Origin: Mesaphorura yosii
Lineage: Eukaryota > Arthropoda > Collembola > Poduromorpha > Tullbergiidae
Direction: 5' to 3'
DNA length: 64,000 nt
NCBI GenBank assembly: GCA_009869945.1
Contig: WIXG01000103.1
Span: 159,991-223,990, forward strand
The notes beneath the pieces are model-generated. The model was not told the origin of the DNA and did not search any database. It was given only the letters and a program-made list of their open reading frames with translations. This document shows, in pieces, positions 1 through 14,274 of the stretch; within the stretch, counting starts at the first letter, position 1, and the number at the start of each line of letters is the position of its first letter. Position numbers and translations under genes: made by a program.

Positions 1-3000
1 TGGTACATGCACTTGGAAGCAGTCTGTGAGCGTTACGTAATAGTCTTGATCTTGTATTTGTATGGCATTCCGTCCCGTTGCATTGTATGACTCGCCACTC
101 GCAAGTCGCGACTTGCGTTACTACGTCGCGAGTCGCGCTGCGTTCACATTCAATCGATTTTTATCTTTCATCATCACATACTGTCTTCGCCTCTGTTGAC
201 TCTGGTTTGGCTTGCCGCGTCGGCATGTCTCATTACACACGACCAGAACGAGACTTTCTCGCAAGTCGCAACTACGACTGCCCCTCGCCTCGTCAGGACT
301 GCTGGAATGAACTCATCTGATTCTGCTTTCTGCTCCTTCCTCGTGCGAGGTTGTGAAACGAACGTGCAACTATTTATTTCCAGTTTAGAATAGCGGTACT
401 GGAAATTGGAAGACTCCTAGACTTGAAAATGCATGCCATTGAATTGCGTAATATGAGCCGAAATTGCTTTACTCTGGTGAAAGTATGAGAATAGCTTCAA
501 CTTTGCAATTGAGTCCTGTGTCAAAGTCAAAGTGAAACTCGATCGGTAAAACCAGACTGAATCGGGATTTCAATCGACGGACAGCATTTAACACCAGTAT
601 AACGAAAATAACGTTGGTTTCTGTCATAACTTAGCACTCTTCAGCCTCCATTTGGCAGATTTGACCGTGCTTCATTAAAGTCGGAAAGAAACGCCGACGC
701 ACATCCTGCATGGTTTCCGAAGTTGTAAAATATCAACAAACACCCCACCCGGAATCTGAAATTTTCTGAAAGCCATAAATGCACATATGCGAAATGGAGT
801 TGCGAACGAAGTCTTATTATCTTATTGGCCAGACATAAACGCTCCGAAAATCTACAACTGCAGCGTACTTCTCCAAATGCATGAATGAATGTAATACTGG
901 CTTGGGTACGAATAGCTGCAAAATATTTACACTAAAATCTGGACTTTGCCTAGCTGCCGGCTGTCAGTCAACTGCGAAATAATTAATGCAGAAGTCAGTA
1001 TGACTATGACAGGAGTCGAGTCATTGTCGGCATCAGACATTTGGCAATATGGCAAAGGGTAAATGGAGAAAGTAGCGATTCATTCGTTTTTTCGCTTCTT
1101 GCGTATTCGACTTGGGGTAGGAAAGTGAGCTAGAGGAAAAGCACGCTTTAGAACGGATGCGGATCGATGGTGATAGGAATTCGATTTTCTGTCTGGCGTT
1201 TTGAGGCTCTGAAGTGAGGGTTGGCTGGCGGCTAACAGTGAAAGCACGCAACTTGAAGGTCCCGACCGACCGGAGCCCAAGTGCACGTACTTGTGCTCAA
1301 CGCAAGACGAGATTCCAACGCGAGCAGCAATGCACAAGAGCACGGAGTTTTTTTATTCCGTGGCTTGGTTCACCAGGCAAGAGACAAAGTCCCGGGTTTC
1401 TTTTCCCTTTGCGCTTCCTTGACTGCCTTCGTGCTTTCACCAGCCCACGGAGGGAAGATGAAAAAATTGGCTGAAGTGGAAGCGGGTAGAAAACGTATCC
1501 TACTCAACATTCCAAGAACGTGCTCATATTATTTCCATAGATTTTTCCTACATTTTCCGCCTCACGTTTTGGGCAGCCGCTTTCTCCAGCCAGCACAGCG
1601 CAGCGGTTCTCAATCCAACTCATCAACAACATCCCTCCTGCTTTCGTATTTCAGTCAGGTTCCTGGCGTTTCTCTTTCTCCCTGACTCCCTTAACTTTTC
1701 GTTTAGTTTTCCACTTGGATTCGATCTTCTCACAATGTGTACCATGCCCCATGTCCATGTTCATGCCGTCGCGATTCTCCTTCAACGATCTGTCATTCCG
1801 AGGATGACTCAGCATCACAAAACAACTAAACTAAACGAACAAACCCCAAAAGACAGGCTCACGGCTGTCTGGAAGCAGACGGCTGGCGATGCTGGATGAA
1901 TGCAAAGGTGAAACGAAAGGATTTCAGGTGGGCAGCGATGAATCTGAGTCTGGAGTTGAGCGAGGCTGATTGGGTTCGAATTAAGCTGAATTTGATTTAA
2001 AGTTTTGGGACGACGACGAAAGTTTTGAATTTTCAATTCATTCATGGCATCCACGTTCAGAATTTACGCGTGCCGAGGAATTTATGGGAATGAAGTCCGC
2101 CGCCGCGTTTTCGTTTGCTGCTTCCAGCGATTCCAGCTTCGCCTGGTCCTGACGCAGGTTGTTTTTATTCGAGAGAAGCCAGCATCATTGGCTTCATTGG
2201 TGGAATTGTCAGCGACAGTTTTTCAGACTGCGGCCTTTCATTGCAGCTCACGATCCGTGAAAAGTGGTCGTGTTTCCAGCCGACACATGAGCTTTTAAAT
2301 GGAATTGAATGGCGAAATTATTATTAAGTGCAAAGGAAACGAGCAAAGTAACAACTTGCACCTTCAAGTCACGTTCAGAAAAGCAATCTACGGTATCAGC
2401 AAAAGAAAACCTCATAAATACTAGTCTGAGCACGCCATGCCGAGGCACGAGCGTCGAGTGTGTGCTCCATCGAAGGTTATTTGTGCTCGTGAGGTGTGCC
2501 CATGAATTGATGATGATGGGCAGAGGCTCAGGCTTAGGTTCAGCAACAGCAATCCATATTTTGGTATTCCGGGACATGTTTCATTTGACTTATCCCTATT
2601 CTATTAAGGAAATGAGAAAAAAGACAATAGTTCTCTGTCCGACACGACCAGCATATGAAAGTTAGTTTCCAATTTGAGTTCAGTTCAGAGAATTAACACA
2701 ACAGAAATTGAACGGGATCCTCTCGGCCATACTGAGAGCATTGCGCCGTGATCCTGCATAAACGATTGCACGAGTGGGAATTCGATTCTCATGCCATGCT
2801 TCAAGCACGGCACGAGTTTGCAGTTGAGATAAGTCCAAATTGTCTAAATTCAGTCGAAGCACGGCTTATCTCGTGACAATTTCTTTCAAACTTATGTAAC
2901 TGCAACTCTCGCTGGAGCTCAGTCAATGCCTCAATAAAGTTGCTCAATAAATGCTGGACGTTATCGATGAAACTTTGGACTTTAGTCGCTATCACTTTAG

Positions 3001-4201
3001 CGTTTAGCGAGTGGCACCTGTAATGCAGTTTTCGTTGTGTCTCAATTGCATGGCATGCCGCATCCAACGACTTCGAGTGGTATGAACGTGATGTGGTAGA
3101 AAAAGCACGCAAAAATTATGATCCTTATTGAGATATAAATGATCGTGCTATTCTAAAACTATAGTTCACACAAACAATGAGATAAGATAAAGCTCCAGAG
3201 TTTTAAGCCATCGTGTTTCTTCTGATTGCAAAACTGAATTAATTACATACAAATCAATACCTGCAAAGTGTGCGAAGTATTAAAACCTCAAGGTGTAAGA
3301 TGTACAGCGCATTTTATCTACCCGCATGTAAACAACGACAAGACGGTCATGAGTCATTCCGCCCTCACCACCCCGCAAGACACCATTCTCATGGTCAGTG
3401 TTATAAAACATGAAGTAGCCTTGAGATCTCGTTTGTACAAGCGATGGGTTAATATTAGTCATTAAAACCATTAATAGTCGTACGATTACTCATCTGAATA
3501 TAAAATGCCTTGAGTTATCTGGAAGGCGGCGTCTAGTCTCATGTTTGATGGGTGCCCAGTTCTTTTGCCAACTTGCTTGCGGTCAGTTAATTAGGAGGTC
3601 GTGTAGCAAAGAAGGAATCATCCACAACCAAAGAAAGAGACGAGACCTACCGCTATCCTGCATACGTGAGAACTGGATTAATGGACCATAATCTCTGGCT
3701 TCTCTTAAGCGTTAAGCGTATATGAAGCATCATTAAAGTTAGCCTAGTCGCTCCAGTGCAGTCTCATGACCAAGAAGTTATTTTTCCGTGGTTGCACAAC
3801 TGCTGCCACATACACCAAACTATGGAACTTCTGATAATGCACTAAAGTTGAATTCAAACCCCATTTCTTGTGAATCATGTTGTGAAACCGTAGTCGTGTC
3901 CGTCTTCCTGAAGTGAATGTTGGTTCCTTCATTCATTAGGTGCGGCCTCCTCGTTTCGTTTAGTCATTTAGAGTAGTTAAGGTCTGTTCTTTTATTAGTT
4001 AATTCGTTTTAAACGCACCAGTTAGTCCCTTTTAGTCTAGTGTGCATGTGAATCGTTTTGTAATGGGAACGTGCTGAGAATATCACGCACAAAGGAACCA
4101 CCCACAATCACGAAGGTACAGATTTTGCAAATGCCTTCATGTTAAACTGTTTCATCTGTCATTATGTCTTTAATGACGAACTTATCACTTTCATATTGCA
4201 G
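1..4201. other. Gene-poor left flank, upstream of SETD3
   Basis: No exon chain, RNA gene or transposon could be supported on either strand. The open frames here are short, overlap one another and resemble no family I know. The right end is probably the SETD3 5' region: a pyrimidine-rich acceptor ending in AG at 4200-4201 lies 59 nt before the start codon, which suggests a 5'UTR intron whose first exon lies somewhere in this stretch. A 16-bp palindrome at 101-116 is listed separately. Confidence 0.5.
101..116. repeat. Perfect 16-bp palindrome with nearby partial copies
   Basis: The sequence GCAAGTCGCGACTTGC equals its own reverse complement. Related CGCGAGTCGCG and CTCGCAAGTCGC words recur within the next 160 bp (about 125-137 and 258-269), so this is a small cluster of CpG-rich inverted words. 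Function unknown; it could be a binding site for a dimeric protein or the edge of a decayed repeat. Confidence 0.5.
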
Positions 4202-4260
4202 GTTCCCATATCTTCCCGAACGTCCCGAAAACTGGTCCCGAGTGAGCACCGCTTGCAATC

Positions 4261-6335
4261 ATGGCATCTCGTAAACCCACCCTGGACTCTCTAATCACAC
4301 ATTTATTGCAAGGTGAGCCACACACCGTTGCGTCTTGTTTGCTTAACTCTTTGGTAGATGATGGTCAAGATTACACTGACCACGCACTCTTAAAATTCCA
4401 GAAGCGTCGAGCACCTGCCAAGAAACACACGGCCTGGAATGGGAATGGAAACATTACACTAAACTATACGATATTGTCCAACAAATTCAAGAAAAGGAGG
4501 CAGCTCGTGACTCAGCCGATGATGATCCGAGTTGGTCCAATGATATAGAAAGAAGGAAGGCTAAGCTTCCAGCATTTTTAGCCTGGCTTGACGACAATGG
4601 GATTTTTCGAGATAGAATTGAAATTGTACCGGTGCATTCGTCTGGCACGGCATCAGGAGAATTTGATGGCTTTGGAGTTGTGGCGAAGGAGAAGATGGCG
4701 AAAGCGGAGCTTGTGTTCCAAATTCCAGAAAGGTTGATGATCACTACGAAAGTCGCACGAGAGTCGAAATTGGGTACGGAATTAAATTAAAATACCGGAG
4801 CATGGTCACCAATCAGACTGTCCGTCTAGTCCATCAAACTAATCATTCTAAACTATTCGCGTTCGTTTTAGCAATACTAGCAACGAAGGATCATTTGCTT
4901 CGATCAATGGACAATGTGCTGCTGTCTATCTTTCTACTGTACGAGAAGTATGTCAGCCGTGATGCATCGTTTTGGAAGCCTTACATTGACATTTTGCCCA
5001 AATCCTACGATACCACGGTGTACTTCAAGCCGGATGAAATGAAACTGCTCATGCAATCCCCAACCGGCTTCCGTAAGTAGTTGAATTTGCGTAAACATGA
5101 AATGGGACTGAATTACTGAATTTCAGTATGAACTAAATCTAATCAACCTTTTGCTGCAGGTGAAAGCCTGAAGATGTACCGCAACATTGCTCGACAATAC
5201 AGCTATTTTCATACTATTTTTCGGGTAAGTACACTTAATGTACAAATTCTCTGTTTAGGTCCTATTCACATTTTGTATGCTTTGCCTCTTTTAGAAAGCT
5301 ACTGATTCTGGAAGCCGTGCCTTGAAAAATATATTTACATTTAAAAGATATGCGTAAGTTTTCAACTATTTCATGTTATACTTGCCAACTCTCGTATCTC
5401 ATATGATGACTGGATACTTTTGCATTTAGTTGGGCTTGTTCTTCTGTTATCACTCGTCAGAATATTGTTCCGCGTCCCAGTAATATGCCTGATGACCTGA
5501 GCTTGGTTCCTTTGTGGGATTTGTGTAACCACCAAGAAAATTCCGACCTTTCTACTGATTATAATGTCCAGGAGCAACGACTTGTTTGTTACGCGAGCCA
5601 AGATTATGATATTGGCGAAGAATTTAAAATATTCTATGGTCATCGGTCATCATTGGAATACTTTATTCGTAAGCCTAGGCCTAGAAAAGAAATGATGTCG
5701 AGCTTGCATTGCCGCTAATACCGCGTTTTCTTACTAAATAGATGGAGGGTTTGTTCCGCAATCGCACTACAGCGACTATTACACTCTCGAATTGGGAATC
5801 AGCAAGAAAGATCCGGCCTTCTTAAGAAAGAACGCGATTCTGGAAAATCTTGGACTACAACATCAACTAGCTTTTAAGGTCAAGCCGGAGAAAATAAGCA
5901 CGTCACGAACCCTTTTTGTGTTTGTGAGAATTTTTCTCGCTGATAAAGGTAAGCACAGAAGTGTGATTGCGATAGATGTCATGTTCTAATGTCCAAAACC
6001 AACGTTTTGTTAACATAACTTTAGAATTTCTGGAGAAAGTTAAAAATGAAGAAGGCGACTATGCTTATTTGGGTACGCCCACTGAGGCAGCGTGGAAGTT
6101 CTTGGCGACTCGTTTCACACTGCTCAAGCAGTCGACTGAGAACAACATGAACAAGCTTCTGAAGATGATATTTGAGGAATACAAAATCGTGTCACAAGAT
6201 GAAAAGCAATTAAGCGCCAGACAATTGATGATCTTGCAGTTGTTTAAGAATGAGAAGAAACTGCTCGACATACTTGCGAATTGCTGCAACGACCATCTAA
6301 GTCAAATGCTGAAACCGACTGATGCTGAAAACTAG
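4261..6335 (+). CDS. SETD3: SETD3, actin-histidine N-methyltransferase
   Basis: SETD3 enzymes methylate a histidine of actin in the cytoplasm using S-adenosylmethionine. Eight exons join in phase: 4261-4312, 4402-4773, 4872-5072, 5160-5224, 5295-5353, 5430-5668, 5742-5948, 6025-6335, giving 501 residues. The split SET domain follows a short N-terminal helix region. Family landmarks visible are LRSMDNVLLSIFLLYEKY, FWKPYIDILPKSYDT, the RQNIVPRP segment, the cofactor-site VPLWDLCNH motif, and the IFYGHRS motif near the catalytic tyrosine. A helical Rubisco-LSMT-like substrate domain follows (LELGISKKDP onward). Introns are 55-98 nt. An acceptor at 4200-4201 suggests an upstream 5'UTR exon. AATAAA at about 6538 fits the 3' end. 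The length is slightly shorter than vertebrate SETD3, mostly at the C-terminus. SETD4 or a plant-type LSMT is less likely given the SETD3-specific motifs. Confidence 0.92.
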
Positions 6336-7522
6336 TTAATCTCAGAACAGATTACCCTTATTATAATATCACCCGCTTCCTAACTAACTTTAAGATTTAC
6401 ACGGTCTATTGGTAAACATATATTCAACATCTTATCTTGTCTTGCTATGAACTTGCTACTTCTTCAGTATTTAAGAAGAGTTCTGATCATTTTTATCTTT
6501 GTTCGTCTCCCTGAGCTGGAACTTTTGTATGATAATTGAATAAACTGCATGAACTAAACCGCGTGGAATAATCTTGGGCTTCAAGCGTCAGCAACGATTT
6601 TGGTGGATGTATAACCAAATCATAGAACAATTAGATGATCGGCATACCTTGTCTTGAATGCATGCACTGGCAATCGAACTGTCGCATCGGGGAACCATAC
6701 CGACGAAGTGGTCTCACGTAACCCCCCTGGAGCATTCGTGGTATTAAAACACATAAATCCAAGACACATCCATTTGGTTTTGTTCGCGGAGAAGGTCCGG
6801 TGAATCTTTCCTTAACATCCAACTCAATTTGAGAACGGTGACACCGGTTTCTAGTTGATTGTCAACTTCGTACGCAACTGCATCGAAACTCAACGCACGC
6901 GCACTACAGGGTGTACTCACGAACCGCAATGTAGAGTCTGGCTAATAACAAAGACTCAATTAATTCAGCGGGCGCACTAATGAATGTCTTAACAGCGTGC
7001 AGTGCTCAACCGTAAATGAGTACTTCAGTTGTACATTACGGAATTTGTCCTGAGCAGTAATGACTAGTCACTTAACTGGCTAGACAATTGTACAGGTGAA
7101 ATCAACGCTCACTTGCCTGCGAAACCCTTTCCCGCTGTTTTGTTGTGATTCGAGTTCATCATAGACAACGCGTGTACGCGTGTACGCATAATGGACCACA
7201 ACAATGCGAAAGGCAAGGATTAATGTGAGATCCCAAACAATCGAAATAATTTTATACCCGGAGATCCCGGAGAAAACAGGGACCGCGATCATCCTGAAAC
7301 ATGTAAGCTCAAAGAAGACTGGCGCTGGCGGCTTGAAGTTATGATGTAGCATCAAGAAATTACGCGTCTTAAAACAATGCAATGTGGTCATTTATTCCAA
7401 GTTTCTGGATAACGTAACAATAAAATAATTCTGCTAAACTACGGTTGCATATTAGAATAATAAAATGAGGTCGACAAGTGTGAGATTATCCCCACTGATC
7501 GTGTTGAAATACTGACACGGCT
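6336..7522. other. Convergent intergenic region, SETD3 and calypso 3' ends
   Basis: This holds the SETD3 3'UTR, with AATAAA at 6538-6543, and the 3'UTR of the minus-strand calypso gene. No other coding signal is visible; open frames at 6631-6929 and 7080-7391 have no recognisable content. Confidence 0.6.
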
Positions 7523-9468
7523 TCATTTCCTTTTCCTTCCGGTTCTCATGTTGCCCGGTTTCTTCTTTGGAGGCCCTTCCGATCCTGTAGGAGATGACCT
7601 AGACAGAAGGAAACAAAAGAACAGGATTGATATATGGGCATGTTGGGCTTGCTCCACTTGATTGCAAGATTCAATGCTTACTTATGGGCTCTGCTGTGGC
7701 CTGTCGGTTTTTGGCTCATCAATTGCTGCTCAACAAGGTCCTTCAATTCTCCTTGCTCAGATAACATTAACAGAAACGTTCTAATAAATTCGTCGTAATC
7801 GTGGGTCCGTCGTTTGCAATCAATCTACACCAAAGTAAACATCTTCATTAGAATTGGTTCGAAAGTCATACCACAACATGACTCACCTCATACTTCTTTC
7901 GTTTTTCAAACTCGTCCACTAACACAGCTTCAAGCTGCGCGATTTCTTTATCTAATCCACTTAGAATAGAAAGCAAGTCGGTAGGAGCAAACTTCCTATC
8001 CTCGAATATAGCTGGGTACTTCGCTAGCCATTCAATCCCCCCAGGAATGTCTGAATCTTTCGTTTCCGCTTCTGCAAACCACAAGAGAATGTTTGCTGAT
8101 TCTGTGCTCGCGATGATAAATGAATACATACGATGAAATTATTGCTTGGCTCGGACTCATACCGGGTTCATTATAAAAGTCCAAGTCTTCATCACTCGTC
8201 ATATCAGACACCATCTTTTGAATATCCGTACTGCTTAAATTGGAGTAGTCCGACGAGAGAGAAATCGGATCGGAGTACGCTGCAGAAGATGATGCCGCTT
8301 TCTGCTCTTTCTTCTTCTTAATGTTCTCGTTTATTTGGTTAATGATGATATTCCTACGATAAAACGAGTACATTATGGATAAGGCAAACCAGATAAGGAT
8401 AAGAGTAGTCATCAATTGTGCGCGTACCTATTTCGCTTTCGTAGTTTTATTTTATTAATTAGCGACATTCTCTTGTCTGGAACAACGGCCATCAAATTGT
8501 ATTTGATATCATGGTTCGGCTCACCACCGGTAGCAATACCCAGTCTTTCAATTATAACACGTCGAAAATATTCTGTCCAGTCTTCATTAGGATCCCATGG
8601 CCCTAAAAACACATTTCACCGGATTTACTTTTAAATGGTCCAAGGGGCACTAAAATGTGTTAGCTTACCATGGTCCTTAGGATATGGCTTCAATCCATCC
8701 AGTTCGTACAAGCTGCCATTTACTGGAACATAGCTAACAAAGTGGAAAGTCTCTGCTGCAAATCTTCCGGAAGTGGGGAGGCCAGGTATTTTGTTCTCAT
8801 TTTTAGGTTTGGTGGCTGCACCCGGAGTTGCATGCGAGTTGTGTGCCCTCGCCAGCTCCGGGGTATTACCAATTGCCCAACCTTTGTTTTCGGGATTCAT
8901 TCCTAATGTGTGTTGTTTTAGAAGATTCAAAGTCTCTCCGAGATCGAAAGGTGGTTTGTCCGGGCAATTCAGTAAGACCGATACCAAGGCATGGGTTGCG
9001 CAACTGTTAGGAACCATCTGAAGAAAATGAAACGAGAGTGATTATACCCACTTCAAAATCACTGCTTAACAGCTTAAGGAACATACCTGTTGAGCAAAAA
9101 ATATCTGATTCACCGCTTCTTCATCCCGCAAAAATAGGTCATTATCATCAATGATTTTTCTCCGCGACCTCCTCTCTTCACTCCAGCGAAACAGGAAGAT
9201 GAAGCCGTAAACATCGCCTTCCATGCGATTTTGTAGATCATAGATTTCTTCCACTTGAACACCTTTGACTCCAAAGCCTTCTAATAAAAGCGTGAATAGG
9301 CCTAAAAGTAAAGGAAGGCACTGAATTAATTTGCCACTGGCAAAGTGGTTTAATCAACAACAACGGTAGCCTCGTCATTGTTATAAAAACTGTGCTTTAA
9401 CAGAACATACCAGGATCGCTTTCCAGCTCTAGCCAGCCTTCAGTAAGCTTGCAGAGATCAACAGGCAT
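7523..9468 (-). CDS. calypso: Calypso/BAP1, Polycomb H2A deubiquitinase (UCH family)
   Basis: Calypso/BAP1 with ASX forms the PR-DUB complex, which removes ubiquitin from histone H2A in the nucleus. Eight exons, 5' to 3': 9411-9468, 9087-9301, 8669-9017, 8428-8602, 8163-8353, 7887-8071, 7682-7824, 7523-7598; product 463 residues, close to fly Calypso and much shorter than vertebrate BAP1. The protein begins with a LELESDPG motif. The UCH triad is visible: Cys97 in NSCATH, His183 in FHFVSY and Asp198 in YELDG, with the BAP1 spacing of 15 between His and Asp. The BAP1-type [18 protein letters not shown] loop rules out UCHL5. The C-terminal ULD helix region has [20 protein letters not shown] and [14 protein letters not shown], which bind ASX in the family, and ends in a basic tail. 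The long BRCA1/HCF-binding middle of vertebrate BAP1 is absent, as in insects. Confidence 0.93.
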
Positions 9469-10504
9469 TGTGACACTAATAACTAATCTAAAATGCCAGC
9501 ACTAGTTTACGGCTACGGCTACCTCATTTTTGTGATGTTTAACATTAAAATTCTTTGAAACAAAACTTTGAAATAATTCCAAACCCATCGTTTTATTCAA
9601 GTATTAGTCAGGAATAGAAGCTGTAATTTCACTTTCATCCACTATCCCGCTCATTGTCTGGTCGTATTTCACTTTGTCACTTTCACTAATTGCCTCTGCA
9701 ACACAGTGAAGTGAACAGAGTACCGGTAAATTCTCATTTCGATTCTCTGAACATTCCTGACCACCTGACTGGCCTTATCAACTGATCAATCAGCAAAACG
9801 CAGACGAAAATGTGGCAATTTCACTAAGAAGAGTTTCTGGAAAAAATTATCTAGGAACAATTGTCTAGGAAAATTCATTCGGAGCACAATGTCTCTGGAT
9901 AACTTGTTCCCTTGACCGTTCTTAGCAGTTTTGGGTGCAATTCGGATTTCTAGTATTCTCCACCGAAGCGAATAATTGCGCCTAACTGTATTCAAAAAAT
10001 CCCAGCACCTTTAGTAGCTTTCTTACTACTCTGAACTTCGAATGATGCAGAATTAAGACGCGTTTTATCTGTACGAAATTTTACGGCAACTTTGCCATTT
10101 TTATTTCAGTTTGATCTTGTACAAAAGTTAAGTTCTGTGGTTAAAATCACAACAGAGAACTCTGAGTTTATGAGATTAAATCTTATGGACTAATACAATT
10201 GAGAACGGTTCGGTGTAGTTCATGGCTTGTTTTAAATGAGTAGAACCAGTGCGGAGGGTTCTGACGATGCGATGCGCAGATGCATTCACACTGGAAACGA
10301 GTCGTTCGTCAATTCGTCGTAATTGCCAACATCCATTGTTGAACTGGTTGTCGATATTGGTGAATTTGCCACGGTTGGTGATCCTCCGCGTTTTCGACGA
10401 GCTTCACCGTACTTAATGCGTCCCACCGGCCCTTTTCTGAATACAAAATCAAGGTTTTATCGAAATGATCCCAACTGGGACCCATTAATTAGTAACGCAG
10501 TTTC
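9469..10504. other. Calypso promoter side and Sgf11 3' region
   Basis: This lies between the calypso start codon and the first Sgf11 stop codon, both on the minus strand. Most shows nothing recognisable. One piece, 10286-10436 on the minus strand, reads as an in-frame Lys/Arg/Ser/Pro-rich peptide (KYGEARRKRGGSP...) behind a good acceptor and may be an alternative last exon of Sgf11. Confidence 0.45.
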
Positions 10505-11354
10505 TCAGCCGTACTTCTTCGGGGATATTTTTTCGCCAGGCTTTTTAGTCTTCTTTTTTTTTTCGATTGTCCATTCCTCGTCATCTTCATCTTCTTCGAC
10601 GAAATGGTCATCTTCAGACAACCCTTCCTCACAGTTCTACACAAAATTTAACGGCAACGCAAGCATTAGAACTGTGAATTCATTATATTCAATTGATACC
10701 CTTCGACTACAAACCTTCAGAGGAGACGAATCGTTGGACCCATCGCTGGAGTTAGAATTCGTATTTTGTGTGAACATATTCACGTCTCTCGTGGCACTGC
10801 TCGCTGCCATGACCGAACTGTTACTTGAAGCGGCCAGCCTCCTATTTTTCAGGCTGGCAATTCTGGAACTGTTTCGCCCCATCCCCATACATTTTTCCAG
10901 ATGTGGAGCAAATCTAGCAGCCGCAATTGTTCTTCCACAATGTGTACAGTCGCACTCAAATTGTGACTTTTTTGTTAATGGGTTCCCAAAAATATCATAT
11001 CCCGGCGTCTCAACAACTTTGTACTCTTCTGACGCATCTTCCAGCATTCCAAGAGCTTCCATGTCCCCAAAGCGTAGTTGTCTTCCACAGTTGGTGATAA
11101 AACTGAACGTCTCTTGATCCATGAGGTGAGTGAACACATTTTCCAGAGCTTTATTAAATGTCTCCTAATTATACAAACAATCGCATCAAACCATTGACCA
11201 CGATTAATCCCACTCGCCTGAACTTCTTATCTCATGCACTTACTGTATTCGTTTTAAATAGCTTGTGAGCATTTGGACATCCCGTGACAGGATTCGACTG
11301 TTGAGACGAATTTATCAATAGCATATTGCTGGAGCCTGAAGAATTCGAATCCAT
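10505..11354 (-). CDS. Sgf11: Sgf11/ATXN7L3, SAGA deubiquitinase-module subunit
   Basis: Sgf11 belongs to the SAGA deubiquitinase module (with Non-stop/USP22, Sus1/ENY2 and ataxin-7) that removes ubiquitin from H2B. Exons 11244-11354, 10715-11164 and 10505-10636 join in phase 0 and give 230 residues. The N-terminal helix that clamps ENY2 corresponds to ETFNKALENVFTHLMD. The Sgf11 zinc finger is clear: CDCTHCGRTIAAARF followed by APHLEKC (a C2HC set), then the family signature GMGRNSSRIAS. A Ser/Asn-rich linker and an acidic-then-Lys tail follow. The stop at 10505 may not be the true end: a candidate further exon (10286-10436, minus) continues a similar basic tail, but I could find no canonical donor to reach it. 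A run of ten T at about 10559-10568 (plus strand) lies within the last coding exon. Confidence 0.88.
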
Positions 11355-11889
11355 TTATACCTAAAGACTAAGGACCAAGATCTACGAGAACATGAAAAAC
11401 AATAGATTGAAACACTTGATTGAAATAATTAAGACTAAGCTGGACACGCTTACCTGAGCTACTACACGCAATTACAATTCAATTTATGAATCATATCACT
11501 GTGGGTCATAGAAGTTAATTAGCGCTTAGAATTTTATTTCCGATCTCAACCAAAAGCAGACTCAAGTTTGTTGTTCGTACATTTGGACTTTACAAGGATG
11601 TTTCATACGGCATGAAACGCACAAGATGTTGAGGGCAATGAATCCACCATCCACCACGGCCGGACCGACTAGACTTGCAGTTGCACTCGTTTTCGAAGTC
11701 TCTTTTTGCAACTCATCATCCCATCGCCTTCTCGTAACCTCTAAATGCCTGTATATTGCATTCATTTCTTTATTCAGAGTGGAATTAAATCAAATCGTTC
11801 AGTACAACACTTTTAATTCAAGTTACGTCTGCAATTAATTGTTGGAATAGTTAATTGGTGTTTGGTCGCGTCGAGAACGATATCACGGG
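11355..11889. other. Bidirectional promoter region, Sgf11 / Rpt2
   Basis: About 535 bp separate two divergent start codons. It must hold both promoters and any 5'UTR introns. A minus-strand open frame at 11562-11765 codes 67 residues, but I recognise no family and do not call it a gene. Confidence 0.5.
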
Positions 11890-13887
<1,998 letters not shown>

Positions 13888-14274
13888 ACTGTCATTTTCT
13901 TTTAACAAATGTAATACAAACAATTCATAAACTAACCAATACGAAGTAGTAAAATTCTAAATTATTATTTGGGATTCAGCGAAGCTATGAATATGAACCA
14001 ATAAAATGATTTCAGTTTGTACTCTTCACGTAAATTAGAGTTAACTAAGGACTAAAAACAGATAGAGGTAGATTGAACGGGGAATGGCGACTACCAAGTA
14101 CACATCGAATGTAGTAGGTTGAGATTGAATGCATGTCACAAGATTACAAGTCACCGAAGTTTTCACCAGGGCCAATTACTAACTAACGAAAGCATAGCAT
14201 ATTTACGCAACTACAAATATAAACGTTTGCAAGCGAGCCGCAGATCTTTCGTAACACTTGGCACTTGATGCAGT

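Noticed and set aside
1281-1685. 134-residue plus-strand open frame in the left flank
   Set aside because: Composition looks like chance intergenic sequence; overlaps other frames and has no recognisable motif.
2680-2862. tRNA-like words (GGCCGAGAGG and a TTCGATTC word)
   Set aside because: The A-box-like and B-box-like words are in the wrong order or strand and no cloverleaf can be folded around them.
11562-11765. 67-residue minus-strand open frame between Sgf11 and Rpt2
   Set aside because: Clean start and stop but no recognised family, no splice context, and it sits in a bidirectional promoter. Possible small protein, not supportable from sequence alone.
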